64,000 nucleotides of DNA. Origin: Brachionus manjavacas (taxonomy: Eukaryota > Rotifera > Eurotatoria > Ploima > Brachionidae). Position numbers and translations under genes: made by a program. The notes under the pieces are model-generated. The model was given only the letters and a program-made list of their open reading frames with translations. It was not told the DNA's origin and searched no databases. The DNA lies in NCBI GenBank assembly GCA_019054805.1, contig JAHQIY010000008.1, positions 2,341,501 through 2,405,500 of the forward strand. The letters are read 5' to 3'. This document shows, one piece after another, positions 47,905 through 60,304 of this stretch (its first letter is position 1; the number at the start of each line of letters is the position of its first letter).

Positions 47905-48110
47905 CTTGACCACCATCGATATGTCGCACCATTATTGTTACATCCTAAACACCGCCAAAATCGTCTAATTAATGAAATTTAGGCAAAAAAACAATTTTAT
48001 GTCTTATGAGCTCAATCCGAAAGAAGGTCTTTGGTGTTATTTAAAACAGCATATTGGAGTAAGAACAAATCAGACATTTCCAATAATATTTATTTGGGCG
48101 ATGAATAATG
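47905..48110 (+). pseudogene. DDE transposase C-terminal fragment
   Basis: The frame reads LTTIDMSHHYCYILN, a stop, then SYELNPKEGLWCYLKQHIGV and TFPIIFIWAMNN. The NPKEGLWCYLKQ stretch is the (S/P)xLNPIExxWxxLK signature near the third catalytic acid of Tc1/mariner-type transposases. Stops show it is dead. Confidence 0.6.
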
Positions 48111-48300
48111 AAAATGAGCGGTGAATTGTCCAAAGAGATCAAAACGAAGCGTTGAAGTGCCCGATCTGTCTCGATGTCTAATCCAGTGAGCGTAAGGTTG
48201 TTGCTTTATTTTTTTCCCACATGCTTTGTAGCCAGTGTCATTAACGGTTGATTGAGCTCGATACAATTTCCCTCTGTCCTATGTGTCGAGAGATGGAGAT
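48110..48300 (+). pseudogene. RING-finger pseudogene
   Basis: The plus-strand frame reads ALKCPICLDV, stop, SSERKVVALFFSHMLCSQCH, stop, RLIELDTISLCPMCREMEI. Cys/His spacing (CPIC...H..C..CH...CPMC) is that of a C3HC4 RING finger as in E3 ubiquitin ligases. Two stop codons interrupt it, and an upstream ATG (MSGELSKEIKTK) is out of frame. It directly follows the transposase fragment, so it may have been carried by the element or be a separate retrocopy. Confidence 0.7.
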
Positions 48301-50665
48301 TAGTAATTGTTTAAATTTATTTTAAGATTAAATTTTTCTTTGTATTGTTACATTTTCTTTATGTGTTGTGTTCATGTTTATCTTACTCAGGGCCATTCAC
48401 CTCTTTATTGAGGGGAAGGTATGTTAAATAACCCAAATTTAAAGTCATATTAAATTTGAGTTATAGATAGTTACAATTTCTATTTTCAACAGTTACAGTA
48501 GTTTTTATTTTCTAGTCATAATTTTTTATATATCAATGCTTGTTTTTCATTTATTAGTTTCAGATTCAAATATATTTCAAATTAAGATTTACCCACGATA
48601 AACAAAAGCTACGTTTATTATAATAACCAAAATCAATTCTTATAAGGATATATATTTACATGATAAATCATTTTTAAAGTCCGGCTTAAAATGTCGGATA
48701 ATTTCTGTATGTGGTCATTTTTTAAAATTTTCTTAATTAAAAGAAAATTTTTTTTATTCTAATTGAAAATATTGGAATTCATTATTTCAATTAACTAAAA
48801 TAATACAATTTCATGAAAAATTATTTCAATTATCTGACATATATTTCTAACAAAATCAAACAAAATTTTTGTTAACATTACTCTGTAATCATGACAAATA
48901 AAAAAGATACAAGAACACTCGATTATTTGCGACGAACGAGCAGTGCGTGACAAGCATATTTAGCCTATACACACGTGAATAAAAAACAAATACTGAATAG
49001 TTATTAAAAAAATTCTGGACATAAATCGTCAACAGAGAATATGCATTAATTGATAAATTACATGTAATTTTTTACTTTTTCGAAACTAATAAATTAATAA
49101 ACATGCAAATAAAACATAACATTAAAGTTAAAAATTAATGCCTTGTTACTCGCAATTATAAAGCCCTGCTTCCCTATCTTAAATAATGAAATTTTTTTTG
49201 TTTGACATATTAATCGGATAGATAATGTTGACATTGACAAATACGTTCAATGTTGTAATAATTAAAAGAAAAAATGAAAATCCAGTTGTAAAAAAATCAA
49301 GAAAGTCTTGTTATAAAATAAGCGATATTGATATTAAGGGCTTTTGAGAAATGGATCAAGAATAATTCACACATTTTTACAATAAGATCATGGAATATTT
49401 ATGAAAGAAAGCATAAAAGAGACATTTATTGTAAATGAACTTAAACAATAATGATCAATTTTTCTAAGGACAAACTTTAAAATTAAATTTTTTATATTGA
49501 ATTTATTTTTGGTTATTTGAATTAAAAAAAAACTCACATAAATAAATCAATTTTGTTATTTTCTCTAATCCGAGATTTTTTATTTTTTTCTTCATTTTCA
49601 TAATTAAGATTCCGACATTAAATTGTAGAACCAAATGGATCGGATTATCGAGGGTTGACTGTACCACTTTTGATTTCTTTCCTCACCATTTTTAGACAAA
49701 TAACTTATTTTCCCGAATTGAGTGACTTGTCACTATAGCATCTTTTTCATGTAATAACAGCATGCCGCTAAAGTTGAAAATTCAATTTTATGACATGTGA
49801 CACAATTCAGATATTTAATTTTATTCACAAATTTTTGCACTTTATGCTAAAGGTTTAAATTGATGTCTATATATTATCAAATGTTGCTTATCTTAGACTT
49901 GAATTTAACTCAGTAACTCAATAACTCGGGAAAATGCAAAAAAAAGCATCTAGTTTTTCTTGAATCATATTTTTATAATTTGTGTAATTTGTCATAAACC
50001 ATACATAATGAAAATTTAGTTTCATGAAATGTAAAAATAAATTTTAATTAAATAAAATAAAATTATTTTCTTATTAATAAAAAATAGAGATCTCTTACTT
50101 ATTTAACGAAAAATTTACGCTAAGTAGTATCCGCTAAATTATATCTATTGGTAAATTTTTGAGAATTTTTATTTTAATTTTTGTCTATTTTTTGCAAATT
50201 AATTTTATTTGGCTTGTTGGTGTTTTAATTCGAATTAATAAATAAAATAAAATGAAAAAAGTAGCTTACTGATTTTAAAAACAGTCATTGACAATGGTTA
50301 GAGGGACTAAAAAGTGATGGCAAAAACACATAAAAATAAACTATCATAGTTAGTTTAAATTTTATTAAGTTAAAAAAAATTAATTAAAAAAATTTGAACT
50401 GTGCTTTTAAAACCAAGCATAAATCAGATTAATTTGTGTGCCTCTATTTTTGAATTTCCTTACTTAAAAATTTTTGACTAAATTGTCTTTGTAAAAATAT
50501 TGACTAAAATTTGAAAATACTCGATAAAATTAACTAAATATATGTCTAACAAGAATATTCATTTAGAAGAAAAAAATCCTAATCTAAAAACACAAAATAA
50601 AATTAAAAAAAAAAAAATTTTATAATATTGATTAATACAATTAAAATTTTATAAGAATGACTAGA
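48301..50665. other. intergenic DNA
   Basis: AT-rich, no gene seen. It contains the solitary pogo-like end at 49629-49661. Confidence 0.5.
49629..49661 (-). mobile_element. solitary pogo/Tigger-like terminus
   Basis: On the minus strand, directly after a TA, the sequence begins CAGTCAACCCTCGATAATCC, the classic form of pogo/Tigger ends. The opposite end was not found in the window. Confidence 0.55.
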
Positions 50666-53600
50666 TTATAAATTGACTGGTTCTGAATGATTTTGATTAA
50701 AATTCACGATAATATATCTTGTCTGTCGGTCCAAATTATCCATTTTTATAGTACCATCTTTTTGTTTGTTTTCATTATTAAATTTCCATGCATCTTTTGG
50801 TCTCATTAATTTTTTAATTCGCTTTAATAGCTAATTTAGAAAAGAAAATTTTAAAAGAAATAACTTTACTTCTTTAAATGTTCCTTCAGTTTTATAAACA
50901 CGATAGACCGCATAAATAAATATGAGCGATATAGGCACAGCTACAATTAAGCTTGCGTACACCTCTCCATTTCCTTTGTAGACATATCCATTTCCGTATT
51001 CCAAAGGAGCCTCAATCATGCCTCTCGAAATCATAAAAGTAATGCACTATTTTAAATTAATCAAAAGAACACCATAAAAATGAACGTCGTTTGAACTTAC
51101 CACAACAATTGCTGGACTAATGTATTTCCAGCAGTAGATCCAAAAAAAATTAGGAACCCTGTTAATCATTGATTTTAAATCCTCACAAAATCTTTCACAT
51201 CCTTAAAAATTGTTTATTAAATTAATTTGATTATTTAAAAAATTCAAATTACCATAAGCATACATAACTCCAATAATTTCCAAAAAAACCACTATTAGAA
51301 TAGCAGGCGCAACTGCATAGCTGTCGAATAAATGCACAATATAAGGTCCACCATATGTAACGGTTGGAATGGCTGCAATGAAGCACATACTTATCAATCC
51401 TAGCACAAACCAAGACCGCTTTTTTCCAGTCAATTGCGGAAAAGTATCACAAACTCCGGTTATTACCGCTTCGAGCCCCCCAAACTATTTTAGTATTCAA
51501 AAAAGTTTTCAACAGATTATTTTAAAAGTTTATTTTTAATTACCGTGCTATCTATGCCCAGAGTAAAAAGCATGAAGAAAAATATGACGGCCCAGAAAGG
51601 GGCCCATGGCATTAGACTAATAGCTTGTGGGTATGTGATGAAAATTAAACCCGGTCCTGGCTCTGTTACTTCTTGGATGGTTTTTCCTTGGACGTGAGCC
51701 ATATGTCCAAGAGTTGAAAAAACCACAAATCCTGATAAAATGCTTGTTAAGCAATTGATAAAGCTAGTCAATAGAGCATCTCTTGAAAAAATATTTAAAA
51801 TTTTTTTTTTAGATTAAATTAAAAAACACTTGTAGCAGTTGTTGTTTCTTTTATTATAGCTACTCAAAGCAATGATAGTTCCAAATCCTGGACCAAGCGA
51901 GAAAAATATTTGAGTAGCTGCATCGACCCAAACTTTCATCTCAAATAAACTTCCCCAATCATCTACACTTAGATAAAATTTTATTCCAATCCAACAACCT
52001 TCTAACGTAAGTCCGCGGATAAGCAAAATGAACATGACTATGTACGGTGCGATAGCAGTGATCCATACAGCTTTTCCAGCGCTTTTAATTCCTTTCCATA
52101 GAGCAAAATACACCGTAACAAATACCACAAACAGACTGAGAATTATTTCCCATTTTATGCCACCCAGTTGTTCCAAGCCAGTTGACTTATGCATCTCAGT
52201 TAGATAGCGCGTAAAAAACTCTTGAGTCGGATTGTTGAATTTTTTTTCACAATTAAGAAATACAGTCACTGATTGATTGACATAAGCTTGACTTATCTGT
52301 TCCTCAATTAAATTTGTAAGTAAAATTGGATCAAAAAAATATTTTGGTATAGATTCTGTGAGAAGATCAATTTTCGGTGCTCCGTAGATCGTCTGATTGA
52401 CCAAAACATAGTAGGAGCTTATCCAGTTTTCGATTTGCGATCTTAATGTGTCATTAAATGCTGCTTTAGTTTGTTTGATTGGGACTGAAAAATTGTTACT
52501 ACCAGTTATGTATCTACCAAGTTCAGTTACAGCTTGATTGCCAATATTTTGAACGCTTTGTCCATTTTTTTTATTGTTAAAAATCACAATTCTCCTCTCT
52601 ATTGATCTACTTTCGAATGGATACACCTTGGTTACATACGATCCGTCCATGCTCAGCTGATAATTTGTGTTATATATTGAAAAATTGTCTGTTTTCATGT
52701 GATTATTGTTGTTAATTGGCAAGCAGCAAAGAGTATTCCATGATTTGTCACAGTCTTTCCATGGAAGTTCAGATTTAAAAGACAGCATAAGATAGTACAC
52801 AGCCCATGCGATCACCGTGTTGTAAAACATGGCCATAAAAAGATCAATCACAAACGATGTTAGTGCAAGACCTACAATTTACTTTTTTAATTGAATTATT
52901 TTAATAAAATGTAATGCTATGAACCTTTTAATATTGGGCATATTTTTTCCATTAAAGTGAACAGACCGGTTTGATGATATTGACCTAAGATCAATTCCAT
53001 AAAAAAAAGTGGCAGGCCACAGAAAGCTAGCTGAACAAAGTAAGGGATCAAGAATCTACCACCACCATTTTCATACACAACTTTGGGAACTGAAAAAAAA
53101 AAATAACTATCAAAATTTATATAATTTAAATTAATACATCTCCAGATATTTCCCAAATCGACACTGAAACCAATAATAGCTAGCAGAAATTCAGTTTTAT
53201 GGCTCCATTTTTCTCTCGGAATACTCGCATTGGATATAGTTTCTGACCTTTTTTCAGCCTCAACTGCATCCATTTTGGATTCTGTAATATCAGTTTGAAT
53301 ATTGGTCAAATATGAGTTTCCAATTTGATTTTCGCTCAATATGTCTTCAACTAAAGTTTCTTTAATTTTTATATTTTTTGAATTTTTTGTAAATGGCATT
53401 ATAATGTAGGGTATGATGGGTGCCCGAATTACTGGTTGAGAAAATTCAGCATTAGGATCATCAATATTTTGTTGATTTAAACTAATTGGCATTTCTCCAA
53501 TGATCAAAGCACCTGATGTTTTAATGGACAAAGATTTTGTTTCTTCATCCGGTTTCGTGCTCGATGCTGGATTCTCGTTCATGATAGATTTTTCTTTTAC

Positions 53601-53729
53601 AGTCTCTAAACTGGAAAGCTTTTTCTGCGGTGTATTTACTACAAGAAGCTCTTCATCGCTCTCATGATGATCAAACTTAAAATGATGATTGAATGATATT
53701 AAAGGTGCAGTTTTGGCTTCTTTATCCAT
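50666..53729 (-). CDS. SLC6 monoamine-type neurotransmitter transporter, enlarged
   Basis: A Na+/Cl- dependent symporter of the plasma membrane with twelve TM helices. Eight exons (53138-53729, 52925-53089, 51830-52871, 51544-51781, 51253-51484, 51101-51201, 50870-51046, 50666-50830) join in phase to 903 residues, against about 630 for serotonin transporters. TM1 reads GFSVDLGNIWRFPKVVYENG; the Asp is the amine-binding residue (Asp98 of SERT) that amino-acid and GABA transporters lack. TM6 reads [18 protein letters not shown] and TM8 ends TLGIDS, both as in SERT. The cytoplasmic N-terminus is about 170 residues long, and extracellular loop 2 between PWKDCDKSWNTLCC and YLTEMHKSTGLEQLGGIKW is expanded to about 175 residues with several N-glycosylation sites. 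Substrate is inferred as a monoamine only. It is a tandem paralogue of 54352-57548. Confidence 0.93.
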
Positions 53730-54351
53730 AATGAAAAATTTATTAAAAACTTAGATCAAATTTGAAAGGAATTATTTTGTACAGAAAAAAAGGAATAGAT
53801 TGTGATTAAAAGAATATTGTATTTCATGCCAGTACCTAGTTTGGCGAAATGTGTCAAAATAAAGAAAAGCAACTACTTAAATTATTGAAAATTTAATTAA
53901 TATTTTAATTTTTGAATGATTTTAAAAGCTTTTTCTATTCGAATACATTAGTTTTCTAATTAAGAAATATAATTAATGACAAATCTTATCATTTTTTTTA
54001 TTAAAAGATAAGTTTCAAATATTAATTTATAAACTGGCTGGGTTTCGCATTTGAATAAAAGATACCAAAATAGCGATCATTCGGCTTCAGTTGATTTTTC
54101 TAAAGTATCTTTAGTCAAATTTTGAATTAATTAAATTTTTTTCTTGTTCTTTTTTATATCCAATATATGCGTTCTAATTAAAGATCAAATTTGCTAAGAT
54201 TTCAAAAAGTCATCAATCAGATATAATGGAATTTCACGTTTTTCAAAAAAATATATTAGTTTTCCAAAAGTTCTATTAAAAACAAAATTTAATACTAATC
54301 ATATGAACATTTAAATTAAATTCTATGCTATTTTAATCACAAATACACAAA
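53730..54351. other. spacer between tandem SLC6 genes
   Basis: About 620 bp of AT-rich DNA that must contain the promoter of the downstream gene and the 3' end of the upstream one. No specific site was identified. Confidence 0.45.
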
Positions 54352-57300
54352 TTAGCAGATATTTGAATTCTTGACTTGTTCCGAAGTGATTGCAGTTGGC
54401 AGCAGTTGATCCTCTTTACCCTCATTTTTTACTTTTTGGTCTCGCTCTGGAGTAATTGTGAAAATCAATCGCTTAAAATATAATTTTAAAAATATTTTTA
54501 TCAACAAAATTTTCAAAAAATAAATTATCCAACTTCTTTGAATGATCCTTTAGCAACTATTAACCTGTAAATTGCGACCAGTGGAATAAGGATGCATGAT
54601 GAAGCCGCAACTATCCAACCTGCAAAATTTGACCACTCTGGGTACAAATAAGAGCTGTTTGTTCTCATTATTTCCAATGGCCGATAACCATAGATTCCCG
54701 TAGCTAAGATAAGCTAAAAAAAATTTAAAAAATTTGAAAAAAATTTAAAATAAATCTAATTTTACAGCAATGCATGAAGGAGTTATATATTTCCAGCAGT
54801 AACACCAAAATTTTCCCGGATAAATGTCAATCATTTCTTTTATGTCATTGCAGAATCGATCAGTTCCTTAGATAAAATCATTTTATTTAGCTTTGATTTC
54901 TTTCATTTTTTACCATAAAGCCAAGCAATCGCAATATTTTCAATCAATACTGCGAACAGAATTGAATATACAGCTGAGTAGTTATTTAAAAATTCGACCA
55001 AAAAATATCCCCCTTCGGTACAGCTTGGCAACCCGGTAATCAAATAAAATGAAAAAAGAAATGCGACAAAAATTTCGCGTCTCTTCCTCAAAATAGGATA
55101 CTCATCCGATAGGGCTGTAATGATTGCTTCGCTTCCACCAAACTAACAATTATTATTAGAATAATTAAGAAAAATAATTTAGAAAAATAATTTTTTACTG
55201 AACTGTCTAGACCCAAGGTGATGAGCATCAAAAAAAAGATTACAGACCAAAATTGAGGAACTGGCAAAATGCTGATTGCTTCTGGGTAGACTATGAAAAC
55301 CAAGCTTGAGCCTTCTTTGGCCACTTCTTGTATCGACTTGTTTGAAACTTGACTCATGTATCCCAAATACATAAAAATTACTGCGCCAGACACAAAACTC
55401 GATAGATAGTTAATTATTACTGTGATAATTGCATCTCTTTTTTATTTAAATTAAAAATTAAAATTTTAATTAATAAAAAATTCACTTGTAAATGTTGTTA
55501 TTGAATGGATTGTAACTCGAAAAGGCGAGCAAGACTCCGAAACCAGGGCCGAGAGAAAAAAATACTTGAGATGCAGCGTCCATCCAAACCTATTGGGAGA
55601 AAACTTGAATAAAACCATTGATTTAAATAGGAAAAAAATACTAATGGGTTTTTTAATAATGCCATTTCAGGAGTAAGATAATATTTTAAGCCTTCTAGAG
55701 AGCCTGTTAAAAACAAGGCTCTAATAGCAAGGATGATCAAGACAACATAAGGCGCCAAAGCTGTAAACCATACAACCTAGAAAATTATAAATTTAAAAAA
55801 AAACAAATGATTTTTAAAAAAAATTCACTTTTCCAGATGTTTGAACTCCTTTCCACATACTGAAATAGCAAATTATATAAATAAGTAGTAAGCAGCCAAC
55901 GTTTTCCCATAAAATGTTCCCAAAGTTATCCATGCCCAAATTGTCGCTGAATCGATACATTCGGTTGCTAAAAAAAAATTTTCTGTAAATTAAAAAAAAA
56001 TAAAAAACAAATTTGAAATACAAAAAATATTCTTCAGATGAAGAAATTAAGTTAGATGTATTTTTTAAATTTATTGATAAATTTAAATTAGCTGAGATAT
56101 TTGAATCAATATTTTGTTTAAGTATTGATGATATTTCATAGCAGTTTTCTGAATTCCATGAATTTTCTTAAATTGAAAAAAGTTAAAAAAATCCAAAATT
56201 TTTTTTTTTTTTGTTACTGCAGGTTCCCCAGGGAAGTTTACTCGAAAACGATCCAAACAAATAGTACAAACCCCACGATATGACAACATTGTAAAAAAAA
56301 TCAGTATAGAATGCTATTAAAACGACTGCATATCCGACTCCAGATAGTAGAGGACAAACTTTTTTCCAACAAGTAATCGCTCCACGTTTATAATATTGAC
56401 CAAGTGCCAGTTCCATAAAAAATAGTGGTAAACCGAGCAAAAATAGCATTATTGTGTAAGGTATTAAAAATGCGCCTAAAAAAATTTATTATTAAAAATT
56501 TATTATTAAAAATTTAAAATGAAAAAATTATTTTATATTTGAAATACCTCCACCGTTTTTAAAGCATAAATATGGAAATCTCCAAATCGAAGCTAAATCG
56601 ACTGAGAAACCGATAATAGACATCAAGAAGTCGAATTTTTTTGACCATGTCTCACGTGTTTCTTGACTAGTTGACTTATCATCTTTATCATTGCTATCCT
56701 CTAACATTTTGTTTGAATCAATTTTTGTCATTATATCATTTTCAATAAATTTCTTATCTTAAATTAAAAGGATATAGATTAATTGTAAAAAATAGAAATA
56801 AAAATGAGCTTTAAGACTTAATTTTAAAAGTCTAAAAGCATTTGTTGGTTTCAATAATAAAGCGATTAATTTTCAATTAAAAGAATCAATAGACTATTTT
56901 TAATTTTTATTTAAACAATTAATTATACGAAGGAACTTTTTTTAAATTTTATATTCAAGGCTTTAAGTATAGAAAACTCTAAATTATTTTCAAAACAATT
57001 TAATTCCGAACTCAAATTTTAAAAAATTTAAAGGATAATATAATTGATTTTTATTTAATCTAAATTTCGGCAAAATAGCAAAAATTTCTTCATCGGTAAA
57101 AATAGATCCGTTTTAAAGTAGTCCTTAAAGAAAAAATTTCCGCATCAAAAGAAATCTTTGTCAAAAATTTCCATCTTAAGTCATTTGAAGTCTACAATTT
57201 TATATTTTATTTAAGTAATCTGTTTTTTAAATAAAAAAAAATATAAAATTAATAATAAAAAAATTTAATCCGATAATTTGTTTTCCATTTTTGATAAGAA

Positions 57301-57548
57301 AATTTATCTAAAATTATAAGTAATTTATCCCCTTTTAGGATAAAGTCCCTAAAATCAAAGCTAAAAACTATTAAGTCAGTTAAAAAGTATTTATCTAAAT
57401 CGGAACAATATCTGGATATAATTAAAATAAAAATACCCTGTTGATTATTTGTGCCCATAGAAGAAAGTGTTTGACTTTTGGCAAGTGGCACTGACTCAAA
57501 TTTAAAATCGTTACTTTGCATCGATATTTTGCGTATTTCTTGGTTCAT
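54352..57548 (-). CDS. SLC6 monoamine-type neurotransmitter transporter
   Basis: Twelve exons join in phase to 656 residues, the usual size for the family: 57437-57548, 56548-56757, 56218-56475, 56022-56166, 55829-55967, 55642-55776, 55486-55589, 55199-55436, 54914-55142, 54766-54866, 54534-54713 and 54352-54471. TM1 reads [20 protein letters not shown], with the amine-binding Asp. Loop 2 begins [15 protein letters not shown], almost the SERT LPWTSCKNSWNTGNC, so the disulphide Cys pair is present. TM6 reads [18 protein letters not shown] and TM8 TLGLDSS (ion sites). The first exon supplies only cytoplasmic residues and is separated by a ~680 bp intron. Exons from TM7 onward have the same boundaries and phases as the gene at 50666, so the two are tandem duplicates. 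Serotonin-, dopamine- or octopamine-like substrate is inferred, not shown. Confidence 0.93.
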
Positions 57549-58961
57549 CTTAAACTAAAAGGACATCTAAAACAAAGCTAAAAAATGAAAATTTAGACAT
57601 GTGACATTTAGAGTTTAAGGAATTAAAAACATGACTGGAAAGATAGAGAAAAAATATTTTAAATCAATCAAACCAGTCGGTAAATGATGTGTCATCACTT
57701 TCTCATAAACTTGCATTTGTTGATCACCTAAATTGAGTTAAATTAACTTTGAGGAACGATCGAAGAAAAATTATATGATTGTTTATTTTATAAAAATGGT
57801 TTTATTTATTCCTCTTAAAAAAAGATACTTACACAATAATTATTATTTTAATTAGATATAATGGATTTCTAAAAGCTAGAGAAAATACTCTTAAAAAATA
57901 TGCCAGTCTGTGCTGACTTAATCCTTTTATTTAAATTGTATTCCAGAAAAGGTAAAACAAGAATTTACTCAAACTAGATTTTTTAAAAGATTGATAAACT
58001 AAGTCGTGGAAACTCAATTCTATGTAAAATTTTATTCGAGATAAAATTGGAATATTTTCGTCGAAATTTAATTTCCGAAGAAATGTCAGTCATCTCAATT
58101 TTTATCAATAATTTTTATTTTATCAAATATCAATCAAAAGGTATTAGAATTATTCAAAGTTTACAACTAGATAAAATACATAGAGAAAATAAATTATTTG
58201 ATTACGTAAAAAGACCTAAAATAATACCATTCGATTTACTGTTAAGATAAACACTTGCTTGGATATTATGATTGATTTCTTAAACCGGGAAAATAGACCT
58301 AATTTAATGCATGGCTTTTAAATCTTAATCCTCATTTACTCAAGAATAAAGTCTGAAAAAAACAATTTTTTATTTAATTGTAAATTATTTTGATCGAAAA
58401 GACAATAAATAAAGGACAAAAAGATAAAAAAAATCAAAAACATTTATGTTTAAAATTTATTATAAAATATACAAAAATAGAAAAATTTTCTCAATTTATT
58501 TTTCAAGATGAATATCTTGACTAGAAAATTCCCAAAGTATTTTAAAATAATAAATTGTCTCAATCTTGATGACTCCAAGTTCCGAGATTCCAAAGTCAAT
58601 TTTTTCTCCCATTTTACAAATTAATCAAATTAATTTTCCTGTTTTTCCATTTATCCTAGAGTAATTATTCTAGGAAAGTTATTTTTAACGGAAGATCACG
58701 AAAATTTCCGCCTAGTTCTCAACTCCTGTCAAAGCATTTTTGCCAGTCATTTTTCATTGCTTAACATGATCGTGAGATTTTCTTTGCATTCAATGAATGT
58801 GAAGGCTTTTATGTTAAAATTGCAAGAAAATTTTGAAATATGGCAAATCTATATGCATTAGACAACCCAAGAGTATATAAATTTTTTGATATAAAACCTG
58901 ATATAGCAAATTTAAAAAAAATTTAATTTAATTCCATCATAATTTTGTAAAAGATAATAAA
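57549..58961. other. intergenic DNA between divergent genes
   Basis: AT-rich spacer between the minus-strand SLC6 gene and the plus-strand PSMC3. A 67-codon ORF at 58047-58250 has no family features and AT-driven composition; I do not call it a gene. Confidence 0.45.
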
Positions 58962-60304
58962 ATGACTAAAGGTAGTTCAAAAGAAATTTGGGACGATGCG
59001 CCCGAAGACTTGAACGAGGACATTCTCAAGCTTCCAACAGAAGACATAGTCTCACGAACCCGTCTATTAGACAATGAAGTAAAGATCCTTAAATCCGAAA
59101 TAATGAGAATATCCCACGAGCATCAGTCGCAAAAAGAAAAGATCAAAGAAAACAAGGAAAAGATAAAAATGAACAAGACACTGCCCTATTTGGTCTCAAA
59201 TGTTATCGAAATATTGGACATTGATCCGCAGGGCGATGAGGAAGAGGGCGCCAATGTGGACTTGGACTCTCAGCGAAAAGGCAAATGTGCAGTTGTTAAA
59301 ACATCCACAAGACAAACCTACTTCTTGCCTGTTATTGGTCTTGTCGAGCCAGAAGAAATGAAGCCAGGCGAACTAGTCGGTGTCAATAAAGATTCTTATC
59401 TAGTATTAGAAAAGCTTCCAGTTGAGTACGATTCGAGAGTCAAGGCCATGGAAGTGGATGAGCGGCCGACTGAAAAATACGGTGATATTGGAGGTCTAGA
59501 TAAGCAGATAGAGGAGTTAATTGAGGCTGTGGTCTTGCCTATGACTCATAAAGACAGATTTGAAAATTTAGGTATTCATCCACCTAAGGGTGTTTTGCTA
59601 TACGGACCTCCGGGTACCGGAAAAACATTGCTTGCCAGGGCTTGTGCTGCGCAGACAAAGTCAACATTTTTAAAGCTTGCCGGACCCCAATTAGTCCAAA
59701 TGTTTATTGGCGATGGTGCCAAATTGGTCCGAGATGCATTCGCTTTGGCCAAAGAAAAGGCCCCAGCCATCATTTTTATTGATGAATTGGACGCTATTGG
59801 AACCAAACGTTTTGACAGTGAGAAGGCTGGTGATCGCGAGGTTCAGCGTACCATGTTAGAACTGCTGAATCAATTGGACGGATTTCAGCCAAATCAGGAT
59901 ATCAAAGTTATTGCAGCCACGAACCGTGTTGATATTCTAGATCCAGCTTTGTTACGTTCGGGGCGTTTAGACCGTAAAATAGAGTTTCCACACCCGAACG
60001 AAGAAGCCCGAGCTCGTATTATGCAGATCCACAGCAGAAAAATGAATGTTAATAAAAATGTCAATTTTGAAGAATTAGCTCGTTGTACAGATGATTTTAA
60101 TGGAGCTCAATGCAAGGCTGTGTGCATCGAAGCTGTGAGTTTATTTTTTTTCTAAGAGTTAGTTTTAATAATTTTATTTGAAAATTTTTAAAGGGTATGA
60201 TTGCTTTAAGACGTAATGCCACCGAGGTCAATCATGAAGACTACATGGATGCCATTTTGGAGGTACAAGCCAAAAAGAAAACCAACCTTAATTATTATGC
60301 TTAA
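58962..60304 (+). CDS. PSMC3: 26S proteasome regulatory subunit 6A (Rpt5)
   Basis: One of the six AAA+ ATPases of the 19S base that unfold ubiquitylated substrates and open the 20S gate. Exons 58962-60134 and 60194-60304 join at phase 0 to 427 residues (human 439). The protein has an N-terminal coiled coil (residues ~30-70), an OB-like domain, and an AAA+ domain with Walker A GPPGTGKT (about residue 215), Walker [12 protein letters not shown] (about 270) and the second region of homology [14 protein letters not shown]. The C-terminal NYYA is the HbYX motif that docks into the 20S alpha ring. [20 protein letters not shown] and [18 protein letters not shown] identify the Rpt5 paralogue. No oddities seen. 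Confidence 0.97.

Noticed and set aside
58047..58250. 67-codon plus-strand ORF before PSMC3.
   Set aside because: No similarity to any family I know and no promoter or splice context; likely chance in AT-rich DNA.
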